This document shows positions 34,001 through 43,659 of a stretch of 64,000 bases of DNA, piece after piece (positions within the stretch are counted from its first letter, which is position 1; each line of letters opens with the position of its first letter). The position numbers were made by a program, and so were the translations under genes. The stretch is from Marthasterias glacialis. Its lineage: Eukaryota > Echinodermata > Asteroidea > Forcipulatida > Asteriidae. The notes below the pieces were generated by a model. The model saw only the letters and a program-made list of their open reading frames with translations. It was not told where the DNA came from and made no database searches. The stretch lies in contig OU452233.1 of the NCBI GenBank assembly GCA_911728455.2, forward strand, positions 13,769,214-13,833,213. Reading direction: 5' to 3'.

Positions 34001-36541
34001 TGCCCAATATAAATCTAAAAGGCCACTGAAAGGTAAGGCCTACAAGGAGACTTTTGAAATTTTGGGTAGAGAAAAGGTACATGCGTCTGTTCACAATGGG
34101 AGACTTTTGGACGGTCCTTTTTCACAGTTCTCACCAGTAGTACGCATGCTCAGAACTACGCGCACAATACTGAGCATGTGCGCGCAAACTGGAACTGTCA
34201 AAAAGGCCCGTTGTGTCTGCTGCCGCCAGCATCTCAAAAGTCTGCCATTCCTGTGAACTGATTGTAAGATGGTTGTTACAGGTAGGGTGATACAAAGGGC
34301 ATTAGTACGAGGTAAAAGGCTGGCGGAATATCTCACACTACAGGCCTCTGGGACAGATACAGTGAAGGGATGATAAGATATGCCGAAGAAAATGTTTGCT
34401 ATCAGAAATATAGAAAAAATGCTTCATCCAAGCCTAGAGTTATACAGAGGCCACTGCCTCTGCTGCCCTGGTCTTAAAGACATGCAACTTTATATCAATT
34501 TTTTTTCTTCGGATTTCCGATTTTTGGTATTTTTTACCTCCAAATTCCGATTTTTTTTTCTGACCCCAAAAAGTCATATATTTTTTTCCCCCCGATTTAT
34601 ATTCTAAAATATGTGATTAAATCCGAAAAAATCAGAAAACACCGTTACAAAATAATAATCCTGTCTGTGACGCACCGTTAGCCTCTTCTACATGTACAGT
34701 CGACTCTCGTTAATACGAGCTCGGATGTTACGAGGTTCCGGTTAATACGAGGTATTTTGCCGGTCCCGAACTGCCCCGTGCGTGTTCTAATGCATTTAAA
34801 TACGGATGATACGAGCACGGTCATAACGAGAACACGGATAATACGAGGTATTCTTGCGGCCCCGTAACGAGCAAATGTATTGTTTGTCTTACTTTTATAG
34901 CGAGTTTGGGGAATCAATTGTTGGGCATCGATAGTTTACCTTCATGGAGGTGAAAAATTGACGTCCCAGCCTTTCAAATCATGTGCTACTGCTCCGTTGA
35001 TCATGATCAATAGAGGTGCTATGCGTTGGCAATGGTACCAGTCTATTAAATGGTAGTATTTGTACAACGCAAATGAGAGGTGGACACCAGACCGTTTATT
35101 GTTCGCTGGTATCCCGCCTTGGCTATGAGCTATCTCGCATTACTTACTAAGGTACGGTGTGACAACCAATGAAAATCAACATTCAACTTGTCATGTTGGC
35201 CGTTGCGACCGAAACTTGGCTGCCAAGAACGGCAAGTTAAAGTCATATGCGTTCCTTTTTCAGTCATGAAAAATGTAAATTGTTTCATAAATTGACTTTC
35301 GAAATAAATTAATTAAATCAAAACAGTTTTATTTGCCCAAAATGTTGTATGTTTGTATGGTACATGTACCTGTAAATCATCACAGTTATGCAGTTTCTAT
35401 TGCAGTACGGGTGCATTTATACACGTGCGTCCATTTATGCATGCAATGTGCATTGTTAATACCGCGCTCGGTTAATACGAGAAAAACAGGCCAGTCCGGT
35501 GGACCTCGTATTAACGAGAGTCGACTGTACCTGTCGTTAGTACACACTTTCTCCAATAAAAGCACCATTTCCAGATACTGTTAAAACATTGTACAGCTGG
35601 AGGTAAAGTTACGCATTGAACTATGACCTGGCGGAAATTTCGAGACGGTGTGTGTCTGACGCACGTGTGTGGAGAATCATTGACGTTTGCAGATTATTTT
35701 CTCATGTTTTTCTGAAGTGCTACAGTCGTTTAAACTCTCAAGATAATCTTGAAGATACTAAAAAGTGTTTGAAGAACAAATTTTAATGGTGAATAGGGCA
35801 CAATGCTTATCACAGGTGAAGAAAAATATAAAATATTTCTAACACGACCGATGCAAGGATAATAGATTACGAATTTGGAAGATCATTACTGTAAGCTTTT
35901 TAAGATAAGATACGTCTAGCATTGTTCAATTTCATCATTTTTTATTGAGTTTTTTCCTCCCATTTACTCGTCCCTGGTCCCACTATCGCTAGCGGCGGGG
36001 TTCACACTGAGTGCGGCGCTGACCGTGCGTCACATTGCCCAAAATCCAGACATGTATTTTTAAGAGTTAGATTTTTCAGATTTTTTTTCAATAGCCAGTT
36101 GCATCTCTGGTCTTGGCCTTAGTGCCCTTTTAAAAGTTTCCGATAGTCTTAAGGATATTCCCAATGGAAGTGCCTCTTACCAAATGGCCTTGCCCTCTCA
36201 AAGATGAAATTCCAGGCCTGTTTATCTGTTCAACATTTGTCCTTCGTTTACAGAAAGACAGGCAGCCAGAGGCAGTCAACAGCACCACCTACCCCTCCGC
36301 TGGAATACCCTTCAGGTTCTATCCCTTCGTAGGAAGCACCAACGAGACGGAGCGAGAGTCCTACGTCCAGCCGTACGTCGCTGTTCAGTTTGACCTGCTG
36401 GAGGCGAAGCGCAAGATAAAAGTTGAATGCAAGACTTACACTGGCAACATTGCTCCAAAAGGGGGACTCTGGGACACAGACTACGCCTCAATGGCCGTCT
36501 TTGAGTTTGAAATGGCCGCCATGAAGAAAGATGAACTTTAA
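19973..36541 (+). CDS. ATP1B-like: Gene B: Na+/K+-ATPase beta subunit, six exons, complete
   Basis: Join 19973-20096, 30207-30335, 31031-31135, 31740-31909, 32611-32715, 36254-36541; 921 nt, 306 residues, the usual family length. It has a cytoplasmic tail with FVWNSERREVLGR (about 24-36), one helix at about 43-69 (IFYLIFYTCLALFW...), then LQTVSPEKPTF. The ectodomain has six cysteines in the family spacing: DDCSNTT/KYCRF, GNCQPP/KPCLF and FYCQSY/VECKTY. It also has several sequons (NMT, NTT, NRS, NST, NET). The C-terminal YPSAGIPFRFYPFVG is the family YYPYYG region. Intron phases 1,1,1,0,0 are identical to gene A. Its role is as the beta partner of the sodium pump: folding, surface delivery and ion-affinity tuning. 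It is head to head with gene A and in tandem with gene C. The 10.1-kb first intron is unusual beside the other introns of 0.6-3.5 kb. Confidence 0.9.
22440..22675. repeat. TACATG palindromic repeat cluster
   Basis: ACATGTACATGTACATGT at 22443 and again several times at 22590-22675 with CACATGTTCATGTACATG variants. Other patches in the same intron are near 24115-24150, 24545-24580, 25640-25665, 26168-26182, 26587-26635, 28508-28530 and 28610-28640. The unit is self-complementary. Confidence 0.75.
27405..27475 (+). mobile_element. 3' tail of an L2-type LINE or SINE
   Basis: AAGCGCTTTGTATCCTTCAG then GGTGCTGTATAAGTACAGC and a TTTTATTGTATTG end, the same arrangement as at 15595-15700. Confidence 0.5.
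29571..29690 (+). repeat. Dispersed repeat R1, copy 1
   Basis: CTTGGCCTTGGTGCCCCTTT...ATTCCCAATGGAAACGCC...ATGGCCCTGTTCCTTTAAAG. Other copies are at 36105-36222, just before gene B exon 6, and 52468-52570, in the 3' region of gene C. Confidence 0.55.
29906..30090. mobile_element. Foldback MITE, TTTCATAGAGCTGCTTAAGCA family
   Basis: GGGGCCTATTTTCATAGAGT at the left and GTGCTTAAGCATCTCTACGG at the right, with the internal ACCAGTCATGAATTGTA / TATGACTGGTAACCC pair. It belongs to the same family as the complete copies at 51169-51373 and 55858-56052. Confidence 0.55.
30207..30335 (+). CDS. ATP1B-like: Gene B exon 2 (transmembrane helix)
   Basis: 129 nt after a CTTCAACAG acceptor. It encodes QIGIFYLIFYTCLALFW, then a hydrophobic run to LQTVSPEKPTFNSYVNVPG. 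Donor GTAACT, phase 1. Confidence 0.9.
30790..30888. mobile_element. Foldback made from a SINE box-B/tail segment
   Basis: TTGGGGTGAACAAAGATTAA...ATTGACTGGAGCGGGATTTG at the left is mirrored by CAGTCAATTTTTTCTTTGTT plus CACCCCAA at the right. The arm matches the box B and tail of the tRNA-derived SINE at 46770-46880. Lies in intron 2 of gene B. Confidence 0.6.
31031..31135 (+). CDS. ATP1B-like: Gene B exon 3
   Basis: 105 nt, the same size as exon 3 of gene C. Encodes GVTFKPKFNNKPVSFDP and then VKVLRSIYN. Acceptor CCCAACAG, donor A|GTAAGT, phase 1 both sides. Confidence 0.88.
31740..31909 (+). CDS. ATP1B-like: Gene B exon 4 (two disulfide pairs)
   Basis: 170 nt after an ATTAAAG acceptor. Encodes LHPSNMTGDEFDDCSNTT, DDKYCRFNRSVFGNC and GKPCLFVSLNR. 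Four family cysteines are present. Donor GTAAAT, phase 0. Confidence 0.88.
32220..32500. mobile_element. TTAA-type MITE family P1, truncated copy
   Basis: AATCCCCAATCCCAGACCTT...CCTTTTGTTGGG...GATCGATAGGCTGCCACCAT is the reverse-orientation interior of the elements at 44671-45251 and 48941-49568. Lies in intron 4 of gene B. Confidence 0.5.
32611..32715 (+). CDS. ATP1B-like: Gene B exon 5
   Basis: 35 codons, VSGWEPEDYTNLDSLPDN then IYEPGNIAFYCQSY, after an ATATTCACAG acceptor. Donor GTAAGT; phase 0 on both sides. Carries the fifth family cysteine. Confidence 0.88.
33016..33390. repeat. Tandem duplication, unit about 180 bp
   Basis: GACTTGCACAGTCTATT, CTAATACATTCAAAGTCTG, GACTGGCAAGCAGTCTRTTT and GCAGGCATGGCTTCT...GATAGTGTAGTGAATTTCAT each occur twice in the same order (33016-33170 and 33200-33385). 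Intron 5 of gene B. Confidence 0.75.
34089..34258. mobile_element. MITE with GTTCACAATGGGAGACTTTTG ends
   Basis: TTCACAATGGGAGACTTTTG at the left, CAAAAGTCTGCCATTCCTGT plus GAAC at the right. The palindromic core is GCATGCTCAGAACTACGCGC/CTGAGCATGTGCGCG. A related element is at 36588-36712. Confidence 0.55.
34697..35527. mobile_element. Non-autonomous pogo/Tigger-like element (831 bp)
   Basis: Terminal inverted repeats CAGTCGACTCTCGTTAATAC plus GAG at both ends, flanked by the dinucleotide TA (34695-34696, 35528-35529). Subterminal TTAATACGAG words repeat inside. CAGTCGA...TTAATACGA ends with TA duplication are those of pogo/Tigger (Tc1-mariner superfamily) transposons. There is no transposase frame, so it is a deletion derivative. 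Intron 5 of gene B. Confidence 0.75.
36105..36222 (+). repeat. Dispersed repeat R1, copy 2
   Basis: CTTGGCCTTAGTGCCCTTTT...CCCAATGGAAGTGCC...ATGGCCTTGCCCTCTCAAAG. It ends about 30 bp before the acceptor of gene B exon 6. Confidence 0.55.
36254..36541 (+). CDS. ATP1B-like: Gene B exon 6 and stop
   Basis: Begins KDRQPEAVNSTTYPSAG at a TTTACAG acceptor. It contains FRFYPFVGSTNETER, YVAVQFDL and KVECKTYTGNIAPKG, and ends AAMKKDEL at TAA 36539-36541. The final residues KDEL resemble an ER-retention tetrapeptide by sequence. However, in a type II protein whose C-terminus is lumenal this may be chance; it is noted separately. Confidence 0.88.
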   Translation, partial: KDRQPEAVNSTTYPSAGIPFRFYPFVGSTNETERESYVQPYVAVQFDLLEAKRKIKVECKTYTGNIAPKGGLWDTDYASMAVFEFEMAAMKKDEL

Positions 36542-36587
36542 AATTTGAAAATAAGTTTTTTCTTTTTTTGTGTGAATTATTTGAGCA

Positions 36588-36712
36588 AGGGAGACTTTCA
36601 GGGACGCTAGGTGGCAACAGACTTAACGGAAAAACCATTTCCTGTTGAGGTTGTGCGCATGCTTAGAACTACGTAAACAATGGAATTAGAGCCTGCTGCC
36701 CCCTAGCGTCAT
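36588..36712. mobile_element. Degenerate MITE in the 3' flank of gene B
   Basis: GGGACGCTAGGTGGCAACAG at the left against CTGCTGCCCCCTAGCGTC at the right; inside is GCGCATGCTTAGAACTACG as in 34089-34258. Confidence 0.5.
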
Positions 36713-36894
36713 AAAGGCCCAAATTTGATAATGCTGCTAAGCAAACTTAGTCAACAGGGAACCAGGTGACCCATCATTGTACAATACATTTTAGATGGTA
36801 GCCTGGTCCTGCTGAACCAAGTCCTTCAGCGCTAAGCAAACTTGTGTAGTTAAGCATTTTCAATGAAGTTGGGTAGTAGTCGTGTGGAGAAATA

Positions 36895-36957
36895 TTCTAT
36901 TTTGAAGAAACTTCTTTCTTTGAAGAAACTTCTTTCTTTGAAGAAACTTCTTTCTTT
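36895..36957 (+). repeat. 21-bp tandem repeat, three copies
   Basis: GAAGAAACTTCTTTCTTT repeated in register three times; the unit is itself partly palindromic (GAAGAAACTTCTTTC). Confidence 0.85.
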
Positions 36958-37048
36958 TCATCTGGGAAGGGTTTGTTTGAAGTTCACATTTTTATTTTCA
37001 AAAAGTTCTTTGATTTGTCTGCCCATGTTATCTCTTATGAGCAGATCA

Positions 37049-37502
37049 GGGCCCGATTTCATAAAGCCTATAAGCTCCAAAACTCACTAAGCATAGAACA
37101 AACTTGCTTATCTGAAACAGGTCACCGGCCAAAATTCCATACAGTTTACATTGTTTGAACTGGTGCCCCACCCAGTATGTGGTGTAACAGTCTGCCGCTT
37201 AGTCAACGTACCTACAATTTTGTTGTTGATGGGTTAGCTTTTAGCCCCTTTCCATTGGGCATCTGACAAGCTGTTGTTGTCTTTTGATAATGCTCTCAAC
37301 TTGAGCCAGGCTCAAATTTCGTGGAGCTGCTTCAGCAGACAGTAGTGCTTAACAATTTACTGCTAAGCAGTTGTATGCATCAAAACCAGTCACAAGTACA
37401 TGCAACATGGCATTTTGGCTGGTAACCTTATTCTAAGTAAGCAGAATTGTTTCATGCTTAGTTACTTTTTTTTGTACCTGGCAGCTCTGTGAAATTGGGT
37501 CC
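37049..37502. mobile_element. Foldback MITE, TTTCATAAAGC family, long diverged copy
   Basis: GGGCCCGATTTCATAAAGCC at the left and GGCAGCTCTGTGAAATTGGG plus TCC at the right, with GTCACAAGTACATGCAACATGG / TTGGCTGGTAACC inside. Possibly two overlapping copies. Confidence 0.45.
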
Positions 37503-38317
37503 TGTTGCAAAATATAAAAGTTTGTTTTTGGTCCCCCCCCCCCATTTTTCAAGATGTTGGTATTCCACGTTTCTAAATATCATGCCACACTGATTTTAAG
37601 TTTTTCTGACCAGAGAAATTGTATGGCATTTTTTCTTCTTCTTTCTTTTCCAGTAAAAAAGTAAACACCTTACTCTTCCTGTAAGGCGCTATTTGTGGAT
37701 ACATATATTTAGCAGCACCACCAAATCTGTCAAGTTGTACTATTATGAAACTTATTTAGTATTTAGTTTCACAATTACTATTATTATTGTTTTTTAGATA
37801 TAGTTTGAATGCCAATGTAAAGTAAAAAATTCCACGATGTAATCAATACCTAACAAAATGTGGTCCTGTACAAAGTCATCCCCGTAATTTGAAACCAAGT
37901 CTCATGGCATTAACAAATGTTTACCTCTTGTATAAAAAAGAAAACCATTGTTTCCCCCCTAAAACTTCCACTTCTAAGACTTTCAGCAAAAAGCAAGAAA
38001 TACTCATTTCTGACACTGGCGTACTCCATGGTGATTATCCAAAAGGTACGATACATCATTGGGTATGGGGATACTAACGTTCGTGTCTGCCCTCTAGTTT
38101 CCCATAAACACACCATCCAGTCAACTTGGGTAAATTTCATCAAGTACAGACAATCCTATTTGTGGGGGTTGTGTTTTGACAAAGATTCATGTCATTTGTA
38201 TGAGCTTAAAGGGTCCATATAGTGGTATTTTGTTTCCAGCTTTAACTAAAAGGTATGCCTATAAAACCTAGGCCCTTTAAATGCAAGTTTGCTCAAAATT
38301 TATAGCAGGTTTTATTC

Positions 38318-39170
38318 CCAATAATGTCTGGTACCTAAATCGCTGGCTCAGGTAGCATTCAGCAATTTTCTAAACAGTACTAGTTTCAGACATCTAGCCA
38401 CCACCTGTAGTATTCATTCAGAAAATTTTCTATCAAAGAATTTTCTATTAAAGAAATTTATTATATATCAGGGAAAAACGAAGAACATAAATTAGGAGCA
38501 AAACCTGTGCCCCTAGAAGGGGAAATTGTGACGTTGAAAGAGGTAAATGCTGTCCGTCGTTGCACTGCGATCGATACCTGTGGATGGGCTACATTTGCAT
38601 AAGTTATGTAACTTCAGGGGCTTAGTTTCTCTGGACAAATCTCTTGCTATTTTGGCTTTTTTACGTGGACAATAGGCGTAAAGGCATATTGTTGCAGTGA
38701 AAAATACCAGAGTCTAAATGGTCAGGAGTGTACATTGTCAATTTTATGCATTGTCATCAGGTGCCGCGATCAACATCACGAAAGGCGATATCAAAATGGA
38801 TAGTACATGTTTTGAGCGATAAACTAAAAGTTAATAACTCATTAAAAACTTATAAAAAGTAAGGATTATTTTTTATTCAGATCAAACCATATAAGCCCGA
38901 AAAAAAGGTAATGTGAAAAAATGCCACTTCGTGGACGCTTTAACGTGTAGTTGAATTTGGCAGAGAGTTTTGGGGGACAAATGGCTGTATCTCATGACAA
39001 TTGGTTGAAAAGTGTTTCTTCTCTTGGTCAATTCCCAATAATGCCTGGTACCTAAATTGCTGGCTCAGGTAGCATTCAACAATTTTCTAAACAGTACTAG
39101 TTTCAGACATATCTAGCCACCTCCTGCTTGTTGTATTCATTCAGTAAATTTTCTATTAAAGAATTTGGGG
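38318..39170. repeat. Direct repeat, two copies of about 140 bp
   Basis: TTCCCAATAATGTCTGGTAC...CTGGCTCAGGTAGCATTC...CTAAACAGTACTAGTTTCAG...TCTATTAAAGAA at 38318-38452 recurs at 39030-39167, 713 bp apart and about 93 percent alike by eye. Confidence 0.7.
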
Positions 39171-40335
39171 ATGTTTTTGTGAGAGAGATAGAGAGAGAGT
39201 ATTAGAAGTACATGTATTTTTGAAAGTGTGGCGTTATTCAGCTCCTGATACCTGGATATGTACTCAAGCCAAAAACAATACCATGTTTTTGATGGTGTCA
39301 GCCGTGAATTGACTTTGACTCTGTTGACACATTCCTCTGTATTTATCCATCAACGAGGCAGTTTTTTTCACCAAGGAATTCAGAGTGACAATTTCACATT
39401 GACTGGTGTTACGTAGACCGCAGGAATCGGTGTGGTTTTCTGAGTGATTTTATTTGTTTTACTATTTTTTGGGGTGACCCGATATGTTGAAATCAGTTAT
39501 TGTATACAATCCCAATACATAGGGCGAGAAAAAAAGTTCATGAAAACTACACGCCTGATTCCTCAGCTCGATGTAACACGAGTAACGGAATTGCCCTTAC
39601 ACACTTGCGGAGGTGTGATTATAATTGACTGCTGGTTCAAGAGAGCCAAATGTAACACAAGTCGACGTGATTTAACCCTTCCTACTTTCTGACCAGTCAA
39701 CATCATTTGCATTGTTTTGAATGATTGATGCAGCCTTTCAGCCATATGATATCACGCTTGAATGCATCTGCACAGTGCATCGTACACAGATTGTTGTGTG
39801 CACAGTTGTTCTACCAAACACTACCCATGCAGTTGACTTGTTTTGTAAGTTATCAGCAGAGAGTAGGTTGATCGATAAAGGTCGAATTCTCATAAAATGT
39901 GTACCAGCTTTTTACTCTTTTCCACCCCACTGTATTCAAGTATATTATCAAAATGACTGTCGTCTTGGAGTCATTGTGACACTGTACCTTTGTGGAGTTG
40001 TGAAAAAATAGTGGACTGATGAGACGTAGATTAAAAAATAATTGGGATAAATTGTTTTGAAGATGTAAAGTTTATGTACAATTTATTGTAAGTTTAATTA
40101 TTAATAGTGTTGTAATTTTTTAAAGATATACATGTGTAGCCAATGTATGATTCTAGATTAAATACAACAGTGCAGCTGGAGTGAAAACCTTGGCCATAAG
40201 AAACCGATAACTCGCTGGATCTGACCTGGATAGAAGTGTGACCTACTCAGAACTAGATTAGTTGTGGTTACATGTACGTAGGTACATGTCATGACCAGTT
40301 TAACCACATCCATTGGTATGTATTGGTTGTTAACC

Positions 40336-40830
40336 GAGTTTGAACTGTTACCATACTGAATGGTTTGGTAATTCCTTAACCGGGTTTAACAACATTCAAT
40401 GGTTTGGTAAATTCTTAACCAGGTTTAACAACATTCAACGGTTTGGTAATTCCTTAACCAGGTTTATTCACATTCAATGGTTTGGTAAAATCTTAACCAG
40501 GTTTAACCACATTCAATGGTTTGTTAAATTCTTAACCAGGTTTAACCAAATTCAACGGTTTGGTAATTCCTTAACCAGGTTTATTCACATTCAATGGTTT
40601 TGTAAAATCTTAACCAGGTTCAACCACATACAATGGTTTGGTAATTCCTTAACGTGGTTAAACCACATCCAATGGTTTGGTAAATTCTTAACCAGGTTTA
40701 ACCACATTCAATGGTTTGGTAATTCCTCAACCAGCTTTAACCACTTTCAATGGTTTGGTTATTCTTCAACCAGGTTTAACCACATTCAATGGTTGGGTGA
40801 ATTCTTAACCAGGTTTCACCAGTTAAACAA
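40336..40830 (+). repeat. 39-bp minisatellite, about 12 copies
   Basis: Unit AATGGTTTGGTAAATTCTTA plus ACCAGGTTTAACCACATTC, period 39 exactly. Because 39 is a multiple of three, one frame stays open for 165 codons (FNHIQWFGNSLTR repeated). There is no start context, splice signal or homology, so it is treated as non-coding. Confidence 0.85.
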
Positions 40831-42446
40831 AAATTGACAAATGGAGTCGAAGACGAGTTACATTTAAAACAAAATCAACAAAGTAACTATGGTTGATTGT
40901 AGAGGGTTAGATTAAAATTGTTTTGGAACATTGGTCAGAGAATTAAGGTTTTCAAACCAATATTTTAAATAAATAATTGTACTTCCTTGCAGTGATTGTC
41001 CACCACTACTTAGATTAATTTTTTTTAGACTATCTTGTTTTTAAACGCACATGTAGACACCTGCAGCATAAGGGATTTTGTGGTTTTAAGCCAAATTTAC
41101 TAAAGATCCTTTCAAATTATCTATCAAAATCTAACACCATCCATCAGTTCAATTTCCGACCTGGTTGGAATTGGAATGCTGGCTTCACACAAAGTAACTG
41201 TTGACACCTGTCAGAATCAAACCAGTTGCTCCAGGATTTTGATAGATTGTGGCCAGTTACCTTTCCTTTCCGATTTTCATTATAAAGATTTGAGAATCTG
41301 ATAAGGATTCTGGAAGTCAGAATCCCTTTTTGCTGCAGTTGTTTGTTTTTAATTGTTAACACTATTGTCAACAAAATTTGGAATGGTTGAAAGACTTCGA
41401 GAAAACAATATTTGCCATCAGTATTTTGAAACTAAGGGCACTCACAGATGTGATTGTTAAATATCTTATGATCAGTGTGTCTCAGCTCTGTGAAGAAAAT
41501 CACCGACACCCTGGGTGCTGTTCAATAATATCCTTTAGCATTTTCAAGTAAGTGTCTTCATAGTAAGACCAAACAAGTAAATAAATTTAGTTGTGGTCCA
41601 AGCAGTGAACCCTGAGGGACCTCATGTAAAAATTGAACGTATTCAGAAACAGAAAAGGAAAAATTGTATTCAAATTGTTTACCAGTGTATTTATCACCCA
41701 ATGTATTAAAAGTTTTAAGCCAAATCAAATTTGAAGGAAATGCTGTGAAATTTTTTAGTAGGTGCAGGTTTATCGTGAAATATCTTGATGTGGTTCTGTA
41801 GATCTATGCAATAGTTTGATGCATTTAGGATGGAGGTGTAAATTTTGGTTGAAATTGGACGTAAATTTGAAAAGTATGATTATAGACAGATACAAAACTG
41901 ATAGTAAAAACAGAAGCACAGTTGGTAGTTTTGGAGAAGAGCATTATTTTTGTACAAGTACAAGAACATAAAAACTTGTTCATGTTACAAGAACAACTAC
42001 TTCAACTCTGCTTTGGAAGACTACTAGTACACAGGTTAAAACTTCATAACTTTGTTTCGCAGCATTCAAATGTTCCACTTGCTTTAATACTGCACCAGCT
42101 CAAAACTAATATTCAGTATTCATTGAATTTTACTTTAGATGAATTAATTTAATAATCCCTTAACTGATTTTTTTTGTATCCTCCTAAATTAGTATCCTTT
42201 GTTATTGTGTGAAAGATATCCACTGTCAGATTATACATTGGCGTTGGTACCTGAGGTTAAATAAAATTGATCGTTCCCTTAAAAAAAAAAACTGCATGCT
42301 GAGTTTGGGTTTTTTATTTTTATTTTTTTTTATTATAGATTTACAGTGTGAGATGTAAAATATTTCTCTCATTAGTAGGTCCATCATTTGTTCCAGCCTT
42401 AAAGATTAGTGGTGTTCATCACACTTGCGTCATGTCTACGCTAGAC

Positions 42447-42662
42447 TTGTGGACAAGTTAGAAATGTTTGTAGCTGTGATAGCAAAAGTGGCTCTCGCGC
42501 GACTATACTGCTCTCCTGAGAATTCTGGCTCCTGAAGTGACGAGGAGAGCTGAAGTCTCGCGGGAGCGGGCAGTATTGCGAAAACTGCGGTCTTGCGTGA
42601 GTATAGTTGCGTGAGCGCCCTAGTGGTATCACCGCGACAAACATTGAACGACTTGTCCACAA
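42447..42662. mobile_element. MITE with 64-bp inverted repeats
   Basis: Left CTTGTGGACAAGTTAGAAAT...GCGACTATAC, right GTATAGTTGCGTGAGCGCCC...GACTTGTCCACAAG. The ends are themselves palindromic (CTTGT..ACAAG). Confidence 0.7.
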
Positions 42663-42976
42663 GGCAATGTTTACGCCAGTGAGACGAGAAAATGTTGAAT
42701 GTGGATCTGTTGCTGCGAATCATCTCATTTTATTTAACAAAAGTCTAATGGGTACATCTTACAGTTTGTCTCTGTTGAAGAGGTTTTGGTTTATTCTCAA
42801 TATTTTGACTAGTTTGCTCCGGTCATCGCAACATTGGTGTCCACTTTTCATGCTCAACTTAAAATGAAGTATGACCTATCGTAACTTAATGCTACTTTCT
42901 TACATTTTAGTTTTGTCATTGTCTTACATTTCTGTGTGATCATTTGTGACATGACATCGCAACCCTTTTTCCCACA

Positions 42977-43455
42977 AAGATGAGTAATTTAAGACTTTTT
43001 GATGTCTGCCTGGTGAAGAAAAATCTCATTGATCTACTTCACCATTGCTCAGGGATACTGTTCACAAAAACTCCAGGGGTTACCAAAAGGTTGAAATGCA
43101 ATAATTACAATGTACCTTGTGCTATTAGGGTGGTCAGGTTGGCGTAGTGGTATCTTTTCTTGCCTTCCACCTCTAGGACCCTGGTTCGATTCCCACCGGA
43201 GGGCTCTTTGTGGATTGGGTTTTCAGTCCCTACCCGATTGCATTCGTTTTCCCTGCCATAAATCTCTGGGATTCTCCTCCTACATCTAAAACTGAAACTT
43301 CCTTGTCTTCTCTCCTTGGGTTTCATGGCTAGTGTAGCGATCAAGTTCACTTTTCTGAGAATCCTTGGCTTCACAACCAAAATTAATGAATAGAAGAAAA
43401 AAAACCACATTTGGATCCTAGCTTCAGACCTTTTTGTCAGCAATGACACTCAACT
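42977..43455 (+). repeat. Dispersed repeat R2, copy interrupted by a SINE
   Basis: GATGTCTGCCTGGTGAAG...CAGGGATACTGTTCACAAAA...GGTTACCAAAAGG...TTTGGATCCTAGCTTCAGAC...GTCAGCAATGAC. The same order is found without the insert at 49988-50250 (intron 4 of gene C). Confidence 0.6.
43125..43405 (+). mobile_element. tRNA-derived SINE, complete
   Basis: Box A region GGTTGGCGTAGTGGTATCTT and box B GGTTCGATTCCCACCGG. Then a unique body GGATTGGGTTTTCAGTCCCT...CTCTGGGATTCTCCTCC and a short A-rich end (AGAAGAAAAAAAACC). The uninterrupted copy of R2 at 49988-50250 fixes its edges to within about 10 bp. A related tail is at 54697-54830. Confidence 0.7.
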
Positions 43456-43530
43456 CTGTTTTCCATGACCCTTTTTACCAGACATGCCCTCTCTAACTCT
43501 TTCAACTTGTTCATCTCTTCCACCCCTCAG

Positions 43531-43659
43531 TGCAAATCACTATCTTCTATGTGATTTACTACAGCTGTTTGGCAGCCTTCTGGGGTGGACTGCTCTACAT
43601 CTTCTTGCAGACGGTCAACCTGGAACATCCAACATACAGCTCTTATGTTAGCCGACCTG
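43531..43659 (+). CDS. ATP1B-like: Gene C exon 2 (transmembrane helix)
   Basis: 129 nt after a CCACCCCTCAG acceptor. It encodes (V)QITIFYVIYYSCLAAFW, then GGLLYIFLQTV and EHPTYSSYVSRPG. Donor G|GTGAGT, phase 1, as in genes A and B. Confidence 0.9.

Larger units (their letters stand above)
36542..43530. other. Region between gene B stop and first visible exon of gene C
   Basis: Searched for a beta-subunit tail exon (WN with acidic/basic run, then GR, then a phase 1 donor) and none was seen. Contents are MITEs, a 140-bp direct repeat, a minisatellite at 40336-40830 and a MITE at 42447-42662. The remaining sequence shows nothing I can name. Confidence 0.5.

Noticed and set aside
34380..34607. 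Phe-rich frame
   Set aside because: Derived from a T-rich tract with GATTTTT words; no conserved motif.
36164..36253. Open frame upstream of gene B exon 6
   Set aside because: It is intronic sequence overlapping dispersed repeat R1; the acceptor at 36252-36253 gives phase 0 and matches genes A and C.
40340..40837. 165-codon repeat protein
   Set aside because: No start context, splice sites or homology; the frame is kept open by the 39-bp repeat period.
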